NCBI GenBank assembly: GCA_030615305.1
Contig: JAUWZL010000002.1
Location: 1-18,598 of the forward strand
DNA from: Dehalococcoidia bacterium
GTDB lineage: Bacteria > Chloroflexota > Dehalococcoidia > Dehalococcoidales > JAUWZL01
Reading direction: 5' to 3'
Length of the DNA: 18,598 nt
In this document: positions 6,650 through 16,084 of the stretch, one piece after another
How the letters are laid out: every line of letters starts with the position of its first letter
Position numbering within the stretch: the first letter of the stretch is position 1
Position numbers and translations under genes: made by a program
Notes under the pieces: model-generated
Seen by the model: the letters and a program-made list of their open reading frames with translations, nothing else
Told to the model about the DNA's origin: nothing
Databases searched by the model: none

Positions 6650-7384
6650 ATGACGTCCTACTCTCAGAGCGACCTAGTTCTACCTACCCTGAGGCTATTA
6701 CGTGATCACCCCTCAGGCTTGACCACCACTCAATTGATACAGCTACTAACCCAAGAGTTGCAGCCGAGTGGTCATGATTTAGAATCCTATCCTGGACGCA
6801 CAGACACTATCTTTAGCCAAACTGTTAGAAATCTTTTAGGGTCCCATCACGTCCTAGATGGTCAAGGACTAGCTACCTGTGGTGGGTCAAGGCAAGCTTG
6901 GACGATTACTCAAAAGGGACTCGACTATCTATTGGAAAACGAACCGGACTCTCCCGAGGATTTGCAATTGGCGAGTCAGGTCCTTCAGGAGCAGGGGATT
7001 GAGGCACCTGGCGAACCACAAAGAACGCAAAACTATGCTGGTGTGATCATTGAGGAAGGAGCGGTTGCACTCCGCTCCTTGAAGCACCGCACCCGGTCTC
7101 GAAGGCTTCGTGATGCCGCGATTGATGTGTTTAGACAACAGCACGATGGGCGATTGTTCTGTACCGTCTGCGGTTTCGATTTTGAAGCTGTATACGGAGA
7201 ACTAGGAAGAGATTTTATTGAAGTACACCACACTGAGGCTATTCGTGAGGGCGAGCCTGTTGATTTGATGGTAGCACTGCAACGGGTCGCGCCACTGTGT
7301 GCTAATTGCCATCGGATGATTCACCGGCAACCTGGTGTCATTATCGCCCTGCAAGAACTACGAGAAATTGTAGCTCATGTGTAG
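6650..7384 (+). CDS. HNH restriction endonuclease with N-terminal winged helix
   Basis: Probable DNA-cutting partner of the preceding methyltransferase. The 244 residues have two parts. Residues about 5-96 resemble the winged-helix domain found at the N-terminus of Mrr-type restriction proteins (TVRNLLGSHHVLDGQG, then AWTITQKGLDYL). Residues about 140-230 form an HNH nuclease: Cys171 and Cys174 (CTVCGFDF), His193-His194 (EVHH), then LCANCHRMIH with Cys217, Asn219, Cys220, His221 and His225. The metal ligands and catalytic residues all look present, so the gene appears intact. GGAGAA sits seven bases before the ATG but within a hairpin. It could be a type II enzyme paired with the methylase or a modification-dependent (McrA-like) nuclease; the sequence alone does not decide. 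It converges on gyrB with a 43-bp gap. Confidence 0.88.
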   Translation: MTSYSQSDLVLPTLRLLRDHPSGLTTTQLIQLLTQELQPSGHDLESYPGRTDTIFSQTVRNLLGSHHVLDGQGLATCGGSRQAWTITQKGLDYLLENEPDSPEDLQLASQVLQEQGIEAPGEPQRTQNYAGVIIEEGAVALRSLKHRTRSRRLRDAAIDVFRQQHDGRLFCTVCGFDFEAVYGELGRDFIEVHHTEAIREGEPVDLMVALQRVAPLCANCHRMIHRQPGVIIALQELREIVAHV

Positions 7385-7427
7385 TGGCATTCAAAGTAAG
7401 TTAGTTTCGTGCGTAGGAAGTTATGCG

Positions 7428-9368
<1,941 letters not shown>

Positions 9369-9503
9369 TTAGTCACCTAAATAACTGGCTCAGAAATAAA
9401 AAAGTGAGAGAAAATAGTAAAATTAGGGTAAGTGCTATGCATGTTAAAAGAGGCGGTCAAAATAATCGCCGCACCTGGCTGTTTTAGAAGGTCCATTTAT
9501 ATT

Positions 9504-9532
9504 ATTATAACATAAATCAGGCGTGAGGTAAA
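9504..9532 (-). promoter_or_regulatory. Probable gyrB promoter
   Basis: On the minus strand TTTACC (9527-9532) and TATAAT (9504-9509) are 17 bases apart. The -10 is perfect and the -35 matches 4 of 6. The start would be near 9497, leaving a leader of about 130 bases before gyrB. It abuts the hisS stop codon, so gyrB can be expressed apart from hisS. Confidence 0.6.
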
Positions 9533-9533
9533 G

Positions 9534-10793
9534 CTATGCTAGCTGACTACGCAATTTCTCTTCTATCTCAGCCAAAAGCAGGGTCTCCTGCTTAGCGGTG
9601 GTCATATCCCGCAGTATCACTGTGCCCGTTTTCATCTCCTGCTCACCGATTATAACCGCATAATGAGCACCAAGATTATTCGCCTGTCTTAGCTGGGCTT
9701 TCAGGCTCTTTGAGACTGAGGCTTGTAATACCCCGATACCGGCCTGTCTCAGCCTGGCTGCCAGCTTTACTGCTTCATCCCTGGCTTTATCACCAACCTG
9801 GGCGATAAAGACCTGTGGCCTGGGCAGGGGAGGGATGGCGACTTTCTGTTTCTTCAGATTGAGTATAATCCGCTCTATACCGCAAGCAAAGCCGATTGCC
9901 GGTGTCGGCTTACCGCCCAGTTCCTCAATCAGGTCATCATAGCGACCGCCGCCGCCAAGGGTGCTCTGGGCACCCCCCGTCTCCGGCTGAATTTCAAAAA
10001 CCGTCCTGGTGTAGTAGTCCAGGCCCCTAACCAGACAATGGTTCACCACGAAGGGAAGCTGAAGCTGCTCTAGGTATCTCTTAAGCTGGCTAAAGTGTTC
10101 CTGGCACTCGGGGCAGAGGCAGTCAATACTCCTGGGAGAGGAGGCGGCTAACTGCTGACACAGGGGTTTCTTACAATCCAATAGTCGCAATGTATTTCGT
10201 TCCAGCCTGACCTTGCACTCTGGGCACAGGTCACTGCTATGTTGGGCATAATATTGCCTCAGGATAGCCAGGTAAGCCGGGCGGCACTTGCGGCAACCGA
10301 TGCTGTTAAGCAGGAGTGAGAGATGCTTAAGGCCCAGGAGCTCAAGGAGCCGCCAGGCCATATCAATAACCTCGGCATCAAGGGCCGGGTCATCATCGCC
10401 GATAGCCTCATAGCCAAACTGATGGTGCTGCCGGTACCTACCCGCCTGAGGCCTCTCATATCGGTAGATAGGTGCCAGGTAATAGAGCTTTACCGGCTGT
10501 GGCTGGTTGTGCATGCCGTGTTCTAGATAAGCGCGGCATACTGATGCTGTTCCCTCCGGCCTTAGGGTTATCTGATTGCCACCACCGTCGGTAAAGGTAT
10601 ACATTTCCTTCTGCACAATGTCGGTTCCTTCGCCGACACTGCGGCTAAAGAGCCTGGTGTCCTCAAAAGTTGGGGTATCAATGCGGCTATATCCGTAGAG
10701 CTGCGAGATATTAGCCGCCTTTTCTTCTATATAGCGCCAGTAGGTTTGTTCCTGGGGCAGGATGTCTCTGGTTCCGCGCGGTGCTTGGTACAC
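9534..10793 (-). CDS. hisS: Histidyl-tRNA synthetase
   Basis: Class II synthetase that charges tRNA-His with histidine. The 419 residues have the opening PRGTRDILP, motif 2 (RYERPQAGRYRQHHQFG), the histidine-binding LVRGLDYYTRTVFE segment, GGGGRYDDL, and motif 3 AIGFACGIERI. The C-terminal anticodon-binding domain starts near residue 325. A cysteine-rich insert of CxxC pairs lies at about 168-230. The start is GTG, with GGAG five bases upstream. It is divergent from relA and ends in TAG beside the gyrB promoter. Confidence 0.96.
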   Translation of the reverse strand: MYQAPRGTRDILPQEQTYWRYIEEKAANISQLYGYSRIDTPTFEDTRLFSRSVGEGTDIVQKEMYTFTDGGGNQITLRPEGTASVCRAYLEHGMHNQPQPVKLYYLAPIYRYERPQAGRYRQHHQFGYEAIGDDDPALDAEVIDMAWRLLELLGLKHLSLLLNSIGCRKCRPAYLAILRQYYAQHSSDLCPECKVRLERNTLRLLDCKKPLCQQLAASSPRSIDCLCPECQEHFSQLKRYLEQLQLPFVVNHCLVRGLDYYTRTVFEIQPETGGAQSTLGGGGRYDDLIEELGGKPTPAIGFACGIERIILNLKKQKVAIPPLPRPQVFIAQVGDKARDEAVKLAARLRQAGIGVLQASVSKSLKAQLRQANNLGAHYAVIIGEQEMKTGTVILRDMTTAKQETLLLAEIEEKLRSQLA

Positions 10794-10814
10794 ATTATCT
10801 CCTGTTTTTAAGCT

Positions 10815-10844
10815 AGAATACCCTATTTAGGCTTGATTTGTAAA
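10815..10844 (-). promoter_or_regulatory. Candidate hisS promoter
   Basis: On the minus strand TTTACA (10839-10844, 5 of 6 matches) and TATTCT (10815-10820, 4 of 6) are 18 bases apart. The start would lie near 10808, about 15 bases before the GTG, with the ribosome-binding site between. Confidence 0.5.
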
Positions 10845-10856
10845 GGGAGATAGGTA

Positions 10857-10879
10857 AGAGAGGGGCGAAGCCCCTCTCT
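10857..10879. repeat. Perfect hairpin between the hisS and relA promoters
   Basis: Ten-base-pair arms (AGAGAGGGGC and GCCCCTCTCT) flank a GAA loop. It lacks a T-run on either side, so it is not an intrinsic terminator. It sits 9 bases before a second, larger palindrome, and both lie between two divergent promoters. Confidence 0.75.
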
Positions 10880-10888
10880 AAAATCTCT

Positions 10889-10916
10889 TCCCCCTCTCCT
10901 TTAAAGGAGAGGGGGA
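10889..10916. repeat. 28-bp perfect palindrome, likely dispersed intergenic repeat
   Basis: The arms TCCCCCTCTCCTTT and AAAGGAGAGGGGGA pair without mismatch and with no spacer. The sequence is G/C-run-rich, unlike its AT-rich surroundings, and is followed by ATTAAGGGGGTGAG. Twelve bases of its left arm recur at 5269-5280. This looks like a mobile or REP-like intergenic element; its copy number elsewhere cannot be seen here. Confidence 0.7.
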
Positions 10917-10949
10917 TTAAGGGGGTGAGCTTGATAAACATTTTACATT

Positions 10950-10979
10950 TTGCACAAGTTAGCCGTGTTGCATTATACT
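10950..10979 (+). promoter_or_regulatory. Probable relA/spoT promoter
   Basis: TTGCAC (10950-10955) and TATACT (10974-10979) are 18 bases apart. Transcription would start near 10986. That excludes the GTG at 10925 as start of the gene and leaves a leader of about 30 bases holding AAGGAG at 11002-11007. Confidence 0.6.
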
Positions 10980-11017
10980 TAAAGTGTAACTCTAACTGCA
11001 TAAGGAGTAGCAAAACC

Positions 11018-13231
11018 TTGGCTACTATCAGCGTCACTGGTTTTAATCAACTTAGAGACAAGGCTGGCCAGTATCTTACTGCGGAGAAATTGGCTGTAAT
11101 TGAGGCTGCCTATAACTTTGCCTTAAAGGCGCATCAGGGTCAGCTACGTAAGTCGGGCGAGCCTTACCTTGAACATCCGCTTCAGGTAGCCCTGACCCTG
11201 GCTGAGCTTCAGCTTGACGCCGATGCCCTGACGGCGGCTCTTCTTCACGATGTTCCTGAGGACTGTGGCGTCCCTATTTCCCAAATTGAAGTCACATTCG
11301 GCTCTGAGATAGCCAAGCTAGTTGATGGTACTACTAAGCTGGGCCAGATTTCCTTAAAGGTTCCCGGAGAGGTGGCACGGCGAAGTGGTGTGGCCAACAG
11401 GCAGCACCAGGCGGAGAACCTGAGGAAGATGCTGGTAGCTATGGCTGAAGACCTGCGCGTGGTCTTTATCAAGCTGGCTGACAGGCTGCACAATATGCAT
11501 ACCCTGGAAGCGCTGCCTACGGAAAGGCGGCGTGGTATCGCCCGGGAGACGCTGGAGATATATGCACCGCTAGCCCATCGGCTGGGTATATGGGAGCTAA
11601 AGTGGCAGCTGGAAGACCTGTCCTTTCGTTATCTTGAACAGCGCAAGTACAACCACCTGGTTAATCTGGTTGCCGCCCGGCGCACCGAGCGGGAGAGCTT
11701 CATAGCTCAGGTAATTGATATCTTAAAGAAGGAATTTGACCTGGTGGGCCTGAAAGCCGAGCTATCGGGTAGGCCGAAGCATCTATACAGCATCTATCAG
11801 AAAATGGAGAGGTATGTGGCTCAGGGGAAGCACTTTGATGACATATATGATCTTCTCGCCCTACGGGTACTGGTTGATACTATGCCTGATTGTTATAATG
11901 CGGTCGGTATTGTCCACAGCTTGTGGCATCCACTGCCCGGCACCTTTGATGACTTCATTGCCAATCCCAAGCCAAATGGCTATCAATCTTTACATACTGC
12001 CGTAATGTGTCTCGGGGTAACCCCTCTTGAGGTTCAGATTCGTACCCGCCAGATGCATCACATTAACGAGTATGGTGTTGCCGCTCATTGGCGCTACAAA
12101 GAGGGCGACAAGGAGAGCATACACTTTGAAGAGAGCATCGGTTGGCTACGCCAGTTAATTGACTGGCACCGTGAGCTTAGCGGTGCTGAGGAGTTTTTGG
12201 AATCGGTTAAGACAGATATATTCATTGACCAAGTCTTTGTCTTCACGCCCAAGGGCGAGATAAAGGACCTGCCCAAGGGCTCGACCCCCCTTGATTTTGC
12301 CTACCGCATTCATACCGAGCTGGGCCATCACTGCGTTGGTGCTAAGGTGAACGGCAGACTGGTACCCCTTGATTATCAACTCAGTAACGGTGAGGTCGTT
12401 GAAATTATGACCACCAGGCGGGGTAAGGGCCCCAGCCGAGACTGGTTGAGTGCCCATCTGGGTTACGTTAAGACTTCCCATGCCCGGGAAAAGATACGGC
12501 AGTGGTTCAAGAAACAGGAGCGGGCAGAGAACATTGAGCGCGGCCGGGAGCTGCTGGACAAGGAGCTGAAACAACTGGGACTGAAGTTTAGCGACCGGGA
12601 GGCACTGGCCAAGCTCTTTAAGTATGATGGTGTTGATGACTTTCTGGCGGCTATCGGCTATGGCGGTATTAGTGTCCATCATATTGCCTTGAGGCTGGCT
12701 GTCCAGCAAGAGCAGCCGAGGCCGGTTACCGGTGTGACCCCGACCAAGCCACCAACATCCATTCAGGTGCTCGGAGTTGGCGATGTACTGACCAATTTAG
12801 GCAGGTGCTGTCACCCGGTTCCTGGTGACAAGATTGTGGGCTATGTTACCCGAAGCCGGGGGGTGACCGTCCACCGTCAGGACTGTTATAATATTGTTCA
12901 CGAGGATGAGAAGGAGAGACTGATCAAGGTGGACTGGGGACAGGCTGATTCCCTCTACCCGGTCAGTGTCCAGATTGAAGCCTGGGATAGGGTAGGGCTG
13001 GTACGTGATATCTCCACCATTGTCGCCGAGGAGAAGGTCAACATTGCTAACATGAATGTTACCGAGCACGATGACCATACCACAACCCTGTATCTGACTC
13101 TGGAGACCAGAGGCTTGGCACAGTTAAGCCGGCTGCTGACAAGGATTGAGGGCATTCGAGGGGTGCTCAGTGTTGCTCGGGTGGGCGACGAGGCTACGGT
13201 AAAAACCAGCCCCTCAACCCAGTCCGCTTGA
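11018..13231 (+). CDS. relA: Bifunctional (p)ppGpp synthetase/hydrolase, Rel/SpoT family
   Basis: Makes and degrades the alarmone (p)ppGpp in the stringent response. The TTG start, 10 bases after AAGGAG, gives 737 residues and puts the hydrolase HD-domain residues at His53, His77, Asp78, Glu81 and Asp82, the same numbers as in Streptococcus Rel. The LADRLHNM segment follows at about 154-160. Then come the synthetase domain (SGRPKHLYSIYQKM, then PNGYQSLHTAV), a TGS domain (DQVFVFTPKG), a Cys/His region (GRCCHPVPGD) and a C-terminal ACT domain. Both catalytic halves look intact. The loop where bifunctional Rel proteins have RxKD and RelA has ExDD reads RYVA. The gene is divergent from hisS and followed by rpsT. 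Confidence 0.95.
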   Translation: MATISVTGFNQLRDKAGQYLTAEKLAVIEAAYNFALKAHQGQLRKSGEPYLEHPLQVALTLAELQLDADALTAALLHDVPEDCGVPISQIEVTFGSEIAKLVDGTTKLGQISLKVPGEVARRSGVANRQHQAENLRKMLVAMAEDLRVVFIKLADRLHNMHTLEALPTERRRGIARETLEIYAPLAHRLGIWELKWQLEDLSFRYLEQRKYNHLVNLVAARRTERESFIAQVIDILKKEFDLVGLKAELSGRPKHLYSIYQKMERYVAQGKHFDDIYDLLALRVLVDTMPDCYNAVGIVHSLWHPLPGTFDDFIANPKPNGYQSLHTAVMCLGVTPLEVQIRTRQMHHINEYGVAAHWRYKEGDKESIHFEESIGWLRQLIDWHRELSGAEEFLESVKTDIFIDQVFVFTPKGEIKDLPKGSTPLDFAYRIHTELGHHCVGAKVNGRLVPLDYQLSNGEVVEIMTTRRGKGPSRDWLSAHLGYVKTSHAREKIRQWFKKQERAENIERGRELLDKELKQLGLKFSDREALAKLFKYDGVDDFLAAIGYGGISVHHIALRLAVQQEQPRPVTGVTPTKPPTSIQVLGVGDVLTNLGRCCHPVPGDKIVGYVTRSRGVTVHRQDCYNIVHEDEKERLIKVDWGQADSLYPVSVQIEAWDRVGLVRDISTIVAEEKVNIANMNVTEHDDHTTTLYLTLETRGLAQLSRLLTRIEGIRGVLSVARVGDEATVKTSPSTQSA

Positions 13232-13267
13232 GGGATAAAAAGGGTGAGTTTGTTGTATAATGTCTAT

Positions 13268-13276
13268 TAAGGAGGT
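13268..13276 (+). promoter_or_regulatory. Strong ribosome-binding site deciding the rpsT start
   Basis: AAGGAGGT, almost the full anti-Shine-Dalgarno complement, lies six bases before a TTG codon at 13283. A TATAAT at 13256-13261 could be a -10 box, which would put transcription start only bases before this site, but no good -35 is present at the right distance. Confidence 0.7.
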
Positions 13277-13282
13277 AGATAC

Positions 13283-13564
13283 TTGCCAAATACTAAATCA
13301 GCTCGAAAACAAGTGCGGGTAGCCCAGAGAAGGCGGCTAAGAAATAAGCCGGTGCGCAGCCAGGCTAAGACCATGATAAACAAAGCAGAAGAGTTCATCT
13401 TCTCAGGCCAGATTAAGCCGGCTGAGGCCGAGGTAATAGCCGCCATCAGTTCTCTAGATAGAGCCGCCGAGAAGGGGGTTCTCCATCCCAATAATGCCGC
13501 CCGGCGTAAATCACGACTCATGAAGAAGCTGAATAAGGCCAAGGCTGAGCCTTCGGCTGAGTGA
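13283..13564 (+). CDS. rpsT: 30S ribosomal protein S20
   Basis: Primary 16S rRNA-binding protein of the small subunit. The 93 residues are rich in Lys, Arg and Ala and begin MPNTKSARKQVRVAQRRR with the S20 NKAEEFIFSGQ and GVLHPNNAARRKSRLMKKLN segments. The start is TTG with a very strong Shine-Dalgarno. A TTG start for S20 fits the known weak-start control in E. coli, where rpsT uses UUG. It lies 51 bases after relA and may be partly co-transcribed with it. Confidence 0.95.
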   Translation: MPNTKSARKQVRVAQRRRLRNKPVRSQAKTMINKAEEFIFSGQIKPAEAEVIAAISSLDRAAEKGVLHPNNAARRKSRLMKKLNKAKAEPSAE

Positions 13565-13660
13565 TTTGCTCTATTTTATAACGGTATGCCATCAGTGCAA
13601 TAGCCGTCCCCCATTTTCCTAAGGACAGGGCTTAATTTAACGGCCCTCACCCCATTGGTA

Positions 13661-13689
13661 TTGACAAAAACCAATCCTTATAGTAATAT
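13661..13689 (+). promoter_or_regulatory. lexA promoter
   Basis: TTGACA (13661-13666) and TAATAT (13684-13689) are 17 bases apart. The -35 is perfect. The start would fall near 13696, inside the SOS box that follows, and about 25 bases before the GTG start codon. Confidence 0.8.
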
Positions 13690-13694
13690 TATTA

Positions 13695-13706
13695 GAACAA
13701 ATGTTC
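13695..13706 (+). promoter_or_regulatory. SOS box (LexA operator), Gram-positive type
   Basis: GAACAAATGTTC is a perfect GAAC-N4-GTTC palindrome, the pattern bound by LexA of Bacillus and relatives. It overlaps the predicted transcription start of lexA, so LexA bound here should block its own promoter. Confidence 0.85.
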
Positions 13707-13720
13707 GCTATGGTGGTGCT

Positions 13721-14374
13721 GTGGAGGCAAAGCTGAAGACACTGTCATCTAAACAGCAGCGTATTATTGACTTTATACGCCGTTTTTGGCTGGATAATGG
13801 CTATCCGCCGAGCATCAGGGATATAGTTGCCGGCTGTGGCTTAAGCTCAACATCGGTTGCTGATTATAACCTTGTTATTTTAGAGAAGAAGGGATATATT
13901 CGCCGCCACCGCGAGGTATCGCGGGGCATCGAGTTACCGACCCGTCCTTCTGCTTCCGAGGGTAAACTTCTGGTGCCCATAATTGGTCACATAGCGGCCG
14001 GCCAGCCGATACCGGTGCCCGACAGCGACAGCTGGGATATTACTGCTTCCTCAGACACGCTAGAGATTACCGCAGGACTGACCCGGGGCAGGGAAGGCAT
14101 TTATGCTTTGAAGGTGAGGGGTTCATCAATGATGGACGCTCTTATTAATGATGGTGATATAGTGCTGATGCAGTACGTAAATGCGGTGGAAAACGGGGAG
14201 ATGGCAGCCATATGGCTTAAGGTGGAAAAAGAGGCGACCCTGAAAAGGTTCTATGCTGAACATGGCCGCATCCGGCTCCAGCCGGCAAACAGCCAGATGA
14301 AACCTATCTATGTCAAGCCAGATAATTTTGAGATTCAGGGCAGGGTGATTGCCGTCATCAGGCAGTTGGGCTAA
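13721..14374 (+). CDS. lexA: LexA repressor, SOS response
   Basis: Represses DNA-repair genes until RecA filaments trigger its self-cleavage. The frame is open from 13655, but that stretch holds the promoter and operator, so the GTG at 13721 is chosen; it gives 217 residues. The N-terminal winged helix spans about 8-72 (QRIIDFIRRF, then GYPPSIRDIVAGCGLSS, ending VSRGIEL). The cleavage site is Ala93-Gly94 (HIAAGQPI). The catalytic pair is Ser136 (RGSSMMD) and Lys175 (TLKRFY). All key residues are present. GGTGGT shortly before the GTG is the likely ribosome-binding site. It is monocistronic, facing plsY. Confidence 0.95.
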   Translation: MEAKLKTLSSKQQRIIDFIRRFWLDNGYPPSIRDIVAGCGLSSTSVADYNLVILEKKGYIRRHREVSRGIELPTRPSASEGKLLVPIIGHIAAGQPIPVPDSDSWDITASSDTLEITAGLTRGREGIYALKVRGSSMMDALINDGDIVLMQYVNAVENGEMAAIWLKVEKEATLKRFYAEHGRIRLQPANSQMKPIYVKPDNFEIQGRVIAVIRQLG

Positions 14375-14401
14375 CCTGGTTTGCTTTTCACCGTCAATAT
14401 T

Positions 14402-14433
14402 TTAGACTATTGGTGTTCCGGGGGACAGTCTAA
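14402..14433. terminator. Candidate stem-loop between convergent lexA and plsY
   Basis: TTAGACT (14402-14408) pairs with AGTCTAA (14427-14433). Inside, GTTC and GGAC can pair around CGGG, with unpaired bases on the 5' side only. The position between two convergent genes suits a bidirectional terminator, but neither strand has a T-run after the stem, so the call is weak. Confidence 0.35.
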
Positions 14434-14478
14434 CCAAGATACTGCTATAGGGTGTACCAGTAGTCCCCATGAGGCTAG

Positions 14479-15120
14479 CTAACCTTCCTCCTTTTTCTTG
14501 CCCCGAATATTATCAAAGAAAAAGTCTTTGGCACCCTTGGATTTTTTCACGGCGGCAATTGCCGTGGGTAAAAACTTTACCACTATCAGTAACAATAGCA
14601 TGATAGAGATAATGGTGGCATATCCCGAGTCAGTACTAAACCAGACGATAACGGGTAGCGACACAAGACCAATGAACATAGACAGGGCGATATTTCTGGT
14701 GATTACAAGTGGTACAATAACTGTGGCAGCAAAGATGCCAAGCTGAAGTGGATACCCGTAAAGAGGGAACAGGACAAGCAGGGCACCTATGGTAGCCCCC
14801 ATCCCCTTGCCGCCGCTAAATTTTAACCAGACCATCCAGTTATGACCTATCACCGCCGCCAGTGTTGCCAGCAGTACATAGGGTGTATCTACCTGTAGTA
14901 GCCAGTAAGCGATAGCCACCGCCCCCGCCCCCTTGCCGACATCAACAATGCCGGCAGTTATAGCCGGCCAAGGTCCCACCTCCCGGTAGACATTTAGGCC
15001 GCCGACATTGCCACCGCCCAGCTGGCGAATATCCCTGCCGGCTGCCAAGCGGGTGGCGATATAGGCTGATGGAATAGAGCCTAAAAGATAACCAATAATG
15101 ATGGCCCAAGCCTCGTTCAT
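14479..15120 (-). CDS. plsY: Glycerol-3-phosphate acyltransferase PlsY
   Basis: Membrane enzyme that moves an acyl group from acyl phosphate to glycerol-3-phosphate, the first step in phospholipid synthesis. The 213 residues hold about five hydrophobic segments. Motif 1 is GSIPSAYIATRLAAGRDIR followed by GGGNVGGLN; motif 2 is DVGKGAGAVA; motif 3 is GHNWMVWLKFSGGKG. The family's usual GSGN.GATN is changed to GGGNVGGLN, so it may be a divergent subgroup. The tail is Lys-rich and probably cytoplasmic. GGAGG six bases before the ATG supports the start. It follows ilvE by 23 bases and likely shares its transcript. Confidence 0.9.
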   Translation of the reverse strand: MNEAWAIIIGYLLGSIPSAYIATRLAAGRDIRQLGGGNVGGLNVYREVGPWPAITAGIVDVGKGAGAVAIAYWLLQVDTPYVLLATLAAVIGHNWMVWLKFSGGKGMGATIGALLVLFPLYGYPLQLGIFAATVIVPLVITRNIALSMFIGLVSLPVIVWFSTDSGYATIISIMLLLLIVVKFLPTAIAAVKKSKGAKDFFFDNIRGKKKEEG

Positions 15121-15143
15121 TTATTCCTCCAAAATACAAATAC

Positions 15144-16061
15144 TCACTTCTTATAGACAGGAGTGCACCAATCAAGGTATTTGGGGTTATTACCTTTTAT
15201 CACTGTAAAGTAGAGTTTTTGCAGCGTACCCGTTATCCCGCCAACCCGCCCATCACCTATCTTACGGTGGTCTATTTCCGCAATCGGAGTTATATGGGCA
15301 GCAGTGCCGGTCAGGAAGCACTCATCGGCGGTATAGAGTTCGGCAGGGTCAACAGGCCTTTCCATTGTTTCTATGCCCAGTTCGTTTTTAGCCAGCTCTA
15401 TTACCGTATCCCGGGTGATACCCACCAATATACTATTGTAAGTAGGGGGAGTAACCAGCTTTCTGTTTGTCACTAGAAAGATGTTCTCGCCACTACCCTC
15501 AGAGACATAGCCATCCGGGGAGAGCATAATCCCCTCATCAAACCCATTATCCATAGCTTCTGTCTTAGTGAAGGCATTATTAACATAGAGGCCGGTAATC
15601 TTGGCCTGGGGTGGAATTACATTATCAGCTGGACGCCGCCATGAGGAAATACAACATCGGCAGGCATCCATATCCAGATACCGCCCCCAGGGGATGGCAA
15701 AGACCAGAAAGTCATCGTCCAGGTCATGGAGGCGGACACCCAGAGCCTCTGAGCTTTTGTAGGCCAGGGGTCGGATGTATATATCCTCCTTGAAACCGCA
15801 TTTTCTAACCAGTTCCACTGTTATCTGGCATAGCTTCTCCACCGGGTGGGGCAGGTTAATCCTCAAAAGACGGCAGCCGTTTTCAAGCCGTTGATAGTGC
15901 TCTTTAAGGCGGAAGATATAGATCTGTTCTTGCTCACTGTTCCAGTTACCCCTGATGCCCTCAAAGATTGCTGTGCCGTAATGCAGAGCGTGTGTCATGA
16001 CATTTATCTTAGCTTCGGCCAGAGGAACAAATTGGTTATGGAAAAAGGCATATGGCGGCAT
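15144..16061 (-). CDS. ilvE: Branched-chain amino acid aminotransferase
   Basis: PLP enzyme that makes valine, leucine and isoleucine from their keto acids using glutamate. The 305 residues fit class IV aminotransferases: ALHYGTAIFEGIRG (25-38), Lys154 in PQAKITGLYVNN as the PLP-binding lysine, SEGSGENIFLV (187-197), and LTGTAAHITPI near the C-terminus. GGGAG six bases before the ATG supports the start. It has its own promoter and is the first gene of an ilvE-plsY pair. A D-amino acid or other class IV activity cannot be fully excluded, but the EGIRG signature favours IlvE. Confidence 0.94.
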   Translation of the reverse strand: MPPYAFFHNQFVPLAEAKINVMTHALHYGTAIFEGIRGNWNSEQEQIYIFRLKEHYQRLENGCRLLRINLPHPVEKLCQITVELVRKCGFKEDIYIRPLAYKSSEALGVRLHDLDDDFLVFAIPWGRYLDMDACRCCISSWRRPADNVIPPQAKITGLYVNNAFTKTEAMDNGFDEGIMLSPDGYVSEGSGENIFLVTNRKLVTPPTYNSILVGITRDTVIELAKNELGIETMERPVDPAELYTADECFLTGTAAHITPIAEIDHRKIGDGRVGGITGTLQKLYFTVIKGNNPKYLDWCTPVYKK

Positions 16062-16084
16062 TTTAACTCCCTTTTTTGGCTAGG

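Noticed and set aside
10857..10916. Intrinsic terminators for hisS or relA
   Set aside because: Both stems lie upstream of divergent genes and have no T-run on either strand.
10925..11017. N-terminal extension of relA from GTG at 10925
   Set aside because: It would place the start upstream of the promoter at 10950-10979; the TTG at 11018 has a ribosome-binding site and gives the catalytic numbering of known Rel proteins.
12155..12709. 184-codon open frame on the minus strand inside relA
   Set aside because: It lies wholly antisense to a clearly coding gene with strong domain matches and has no recognisable product or ribosome-binding site.
13655..13720. N-terminal extension of lexA from 13655
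   Set aside because: The stretch carries the promoter and SOS box; a start there would precede transcription.
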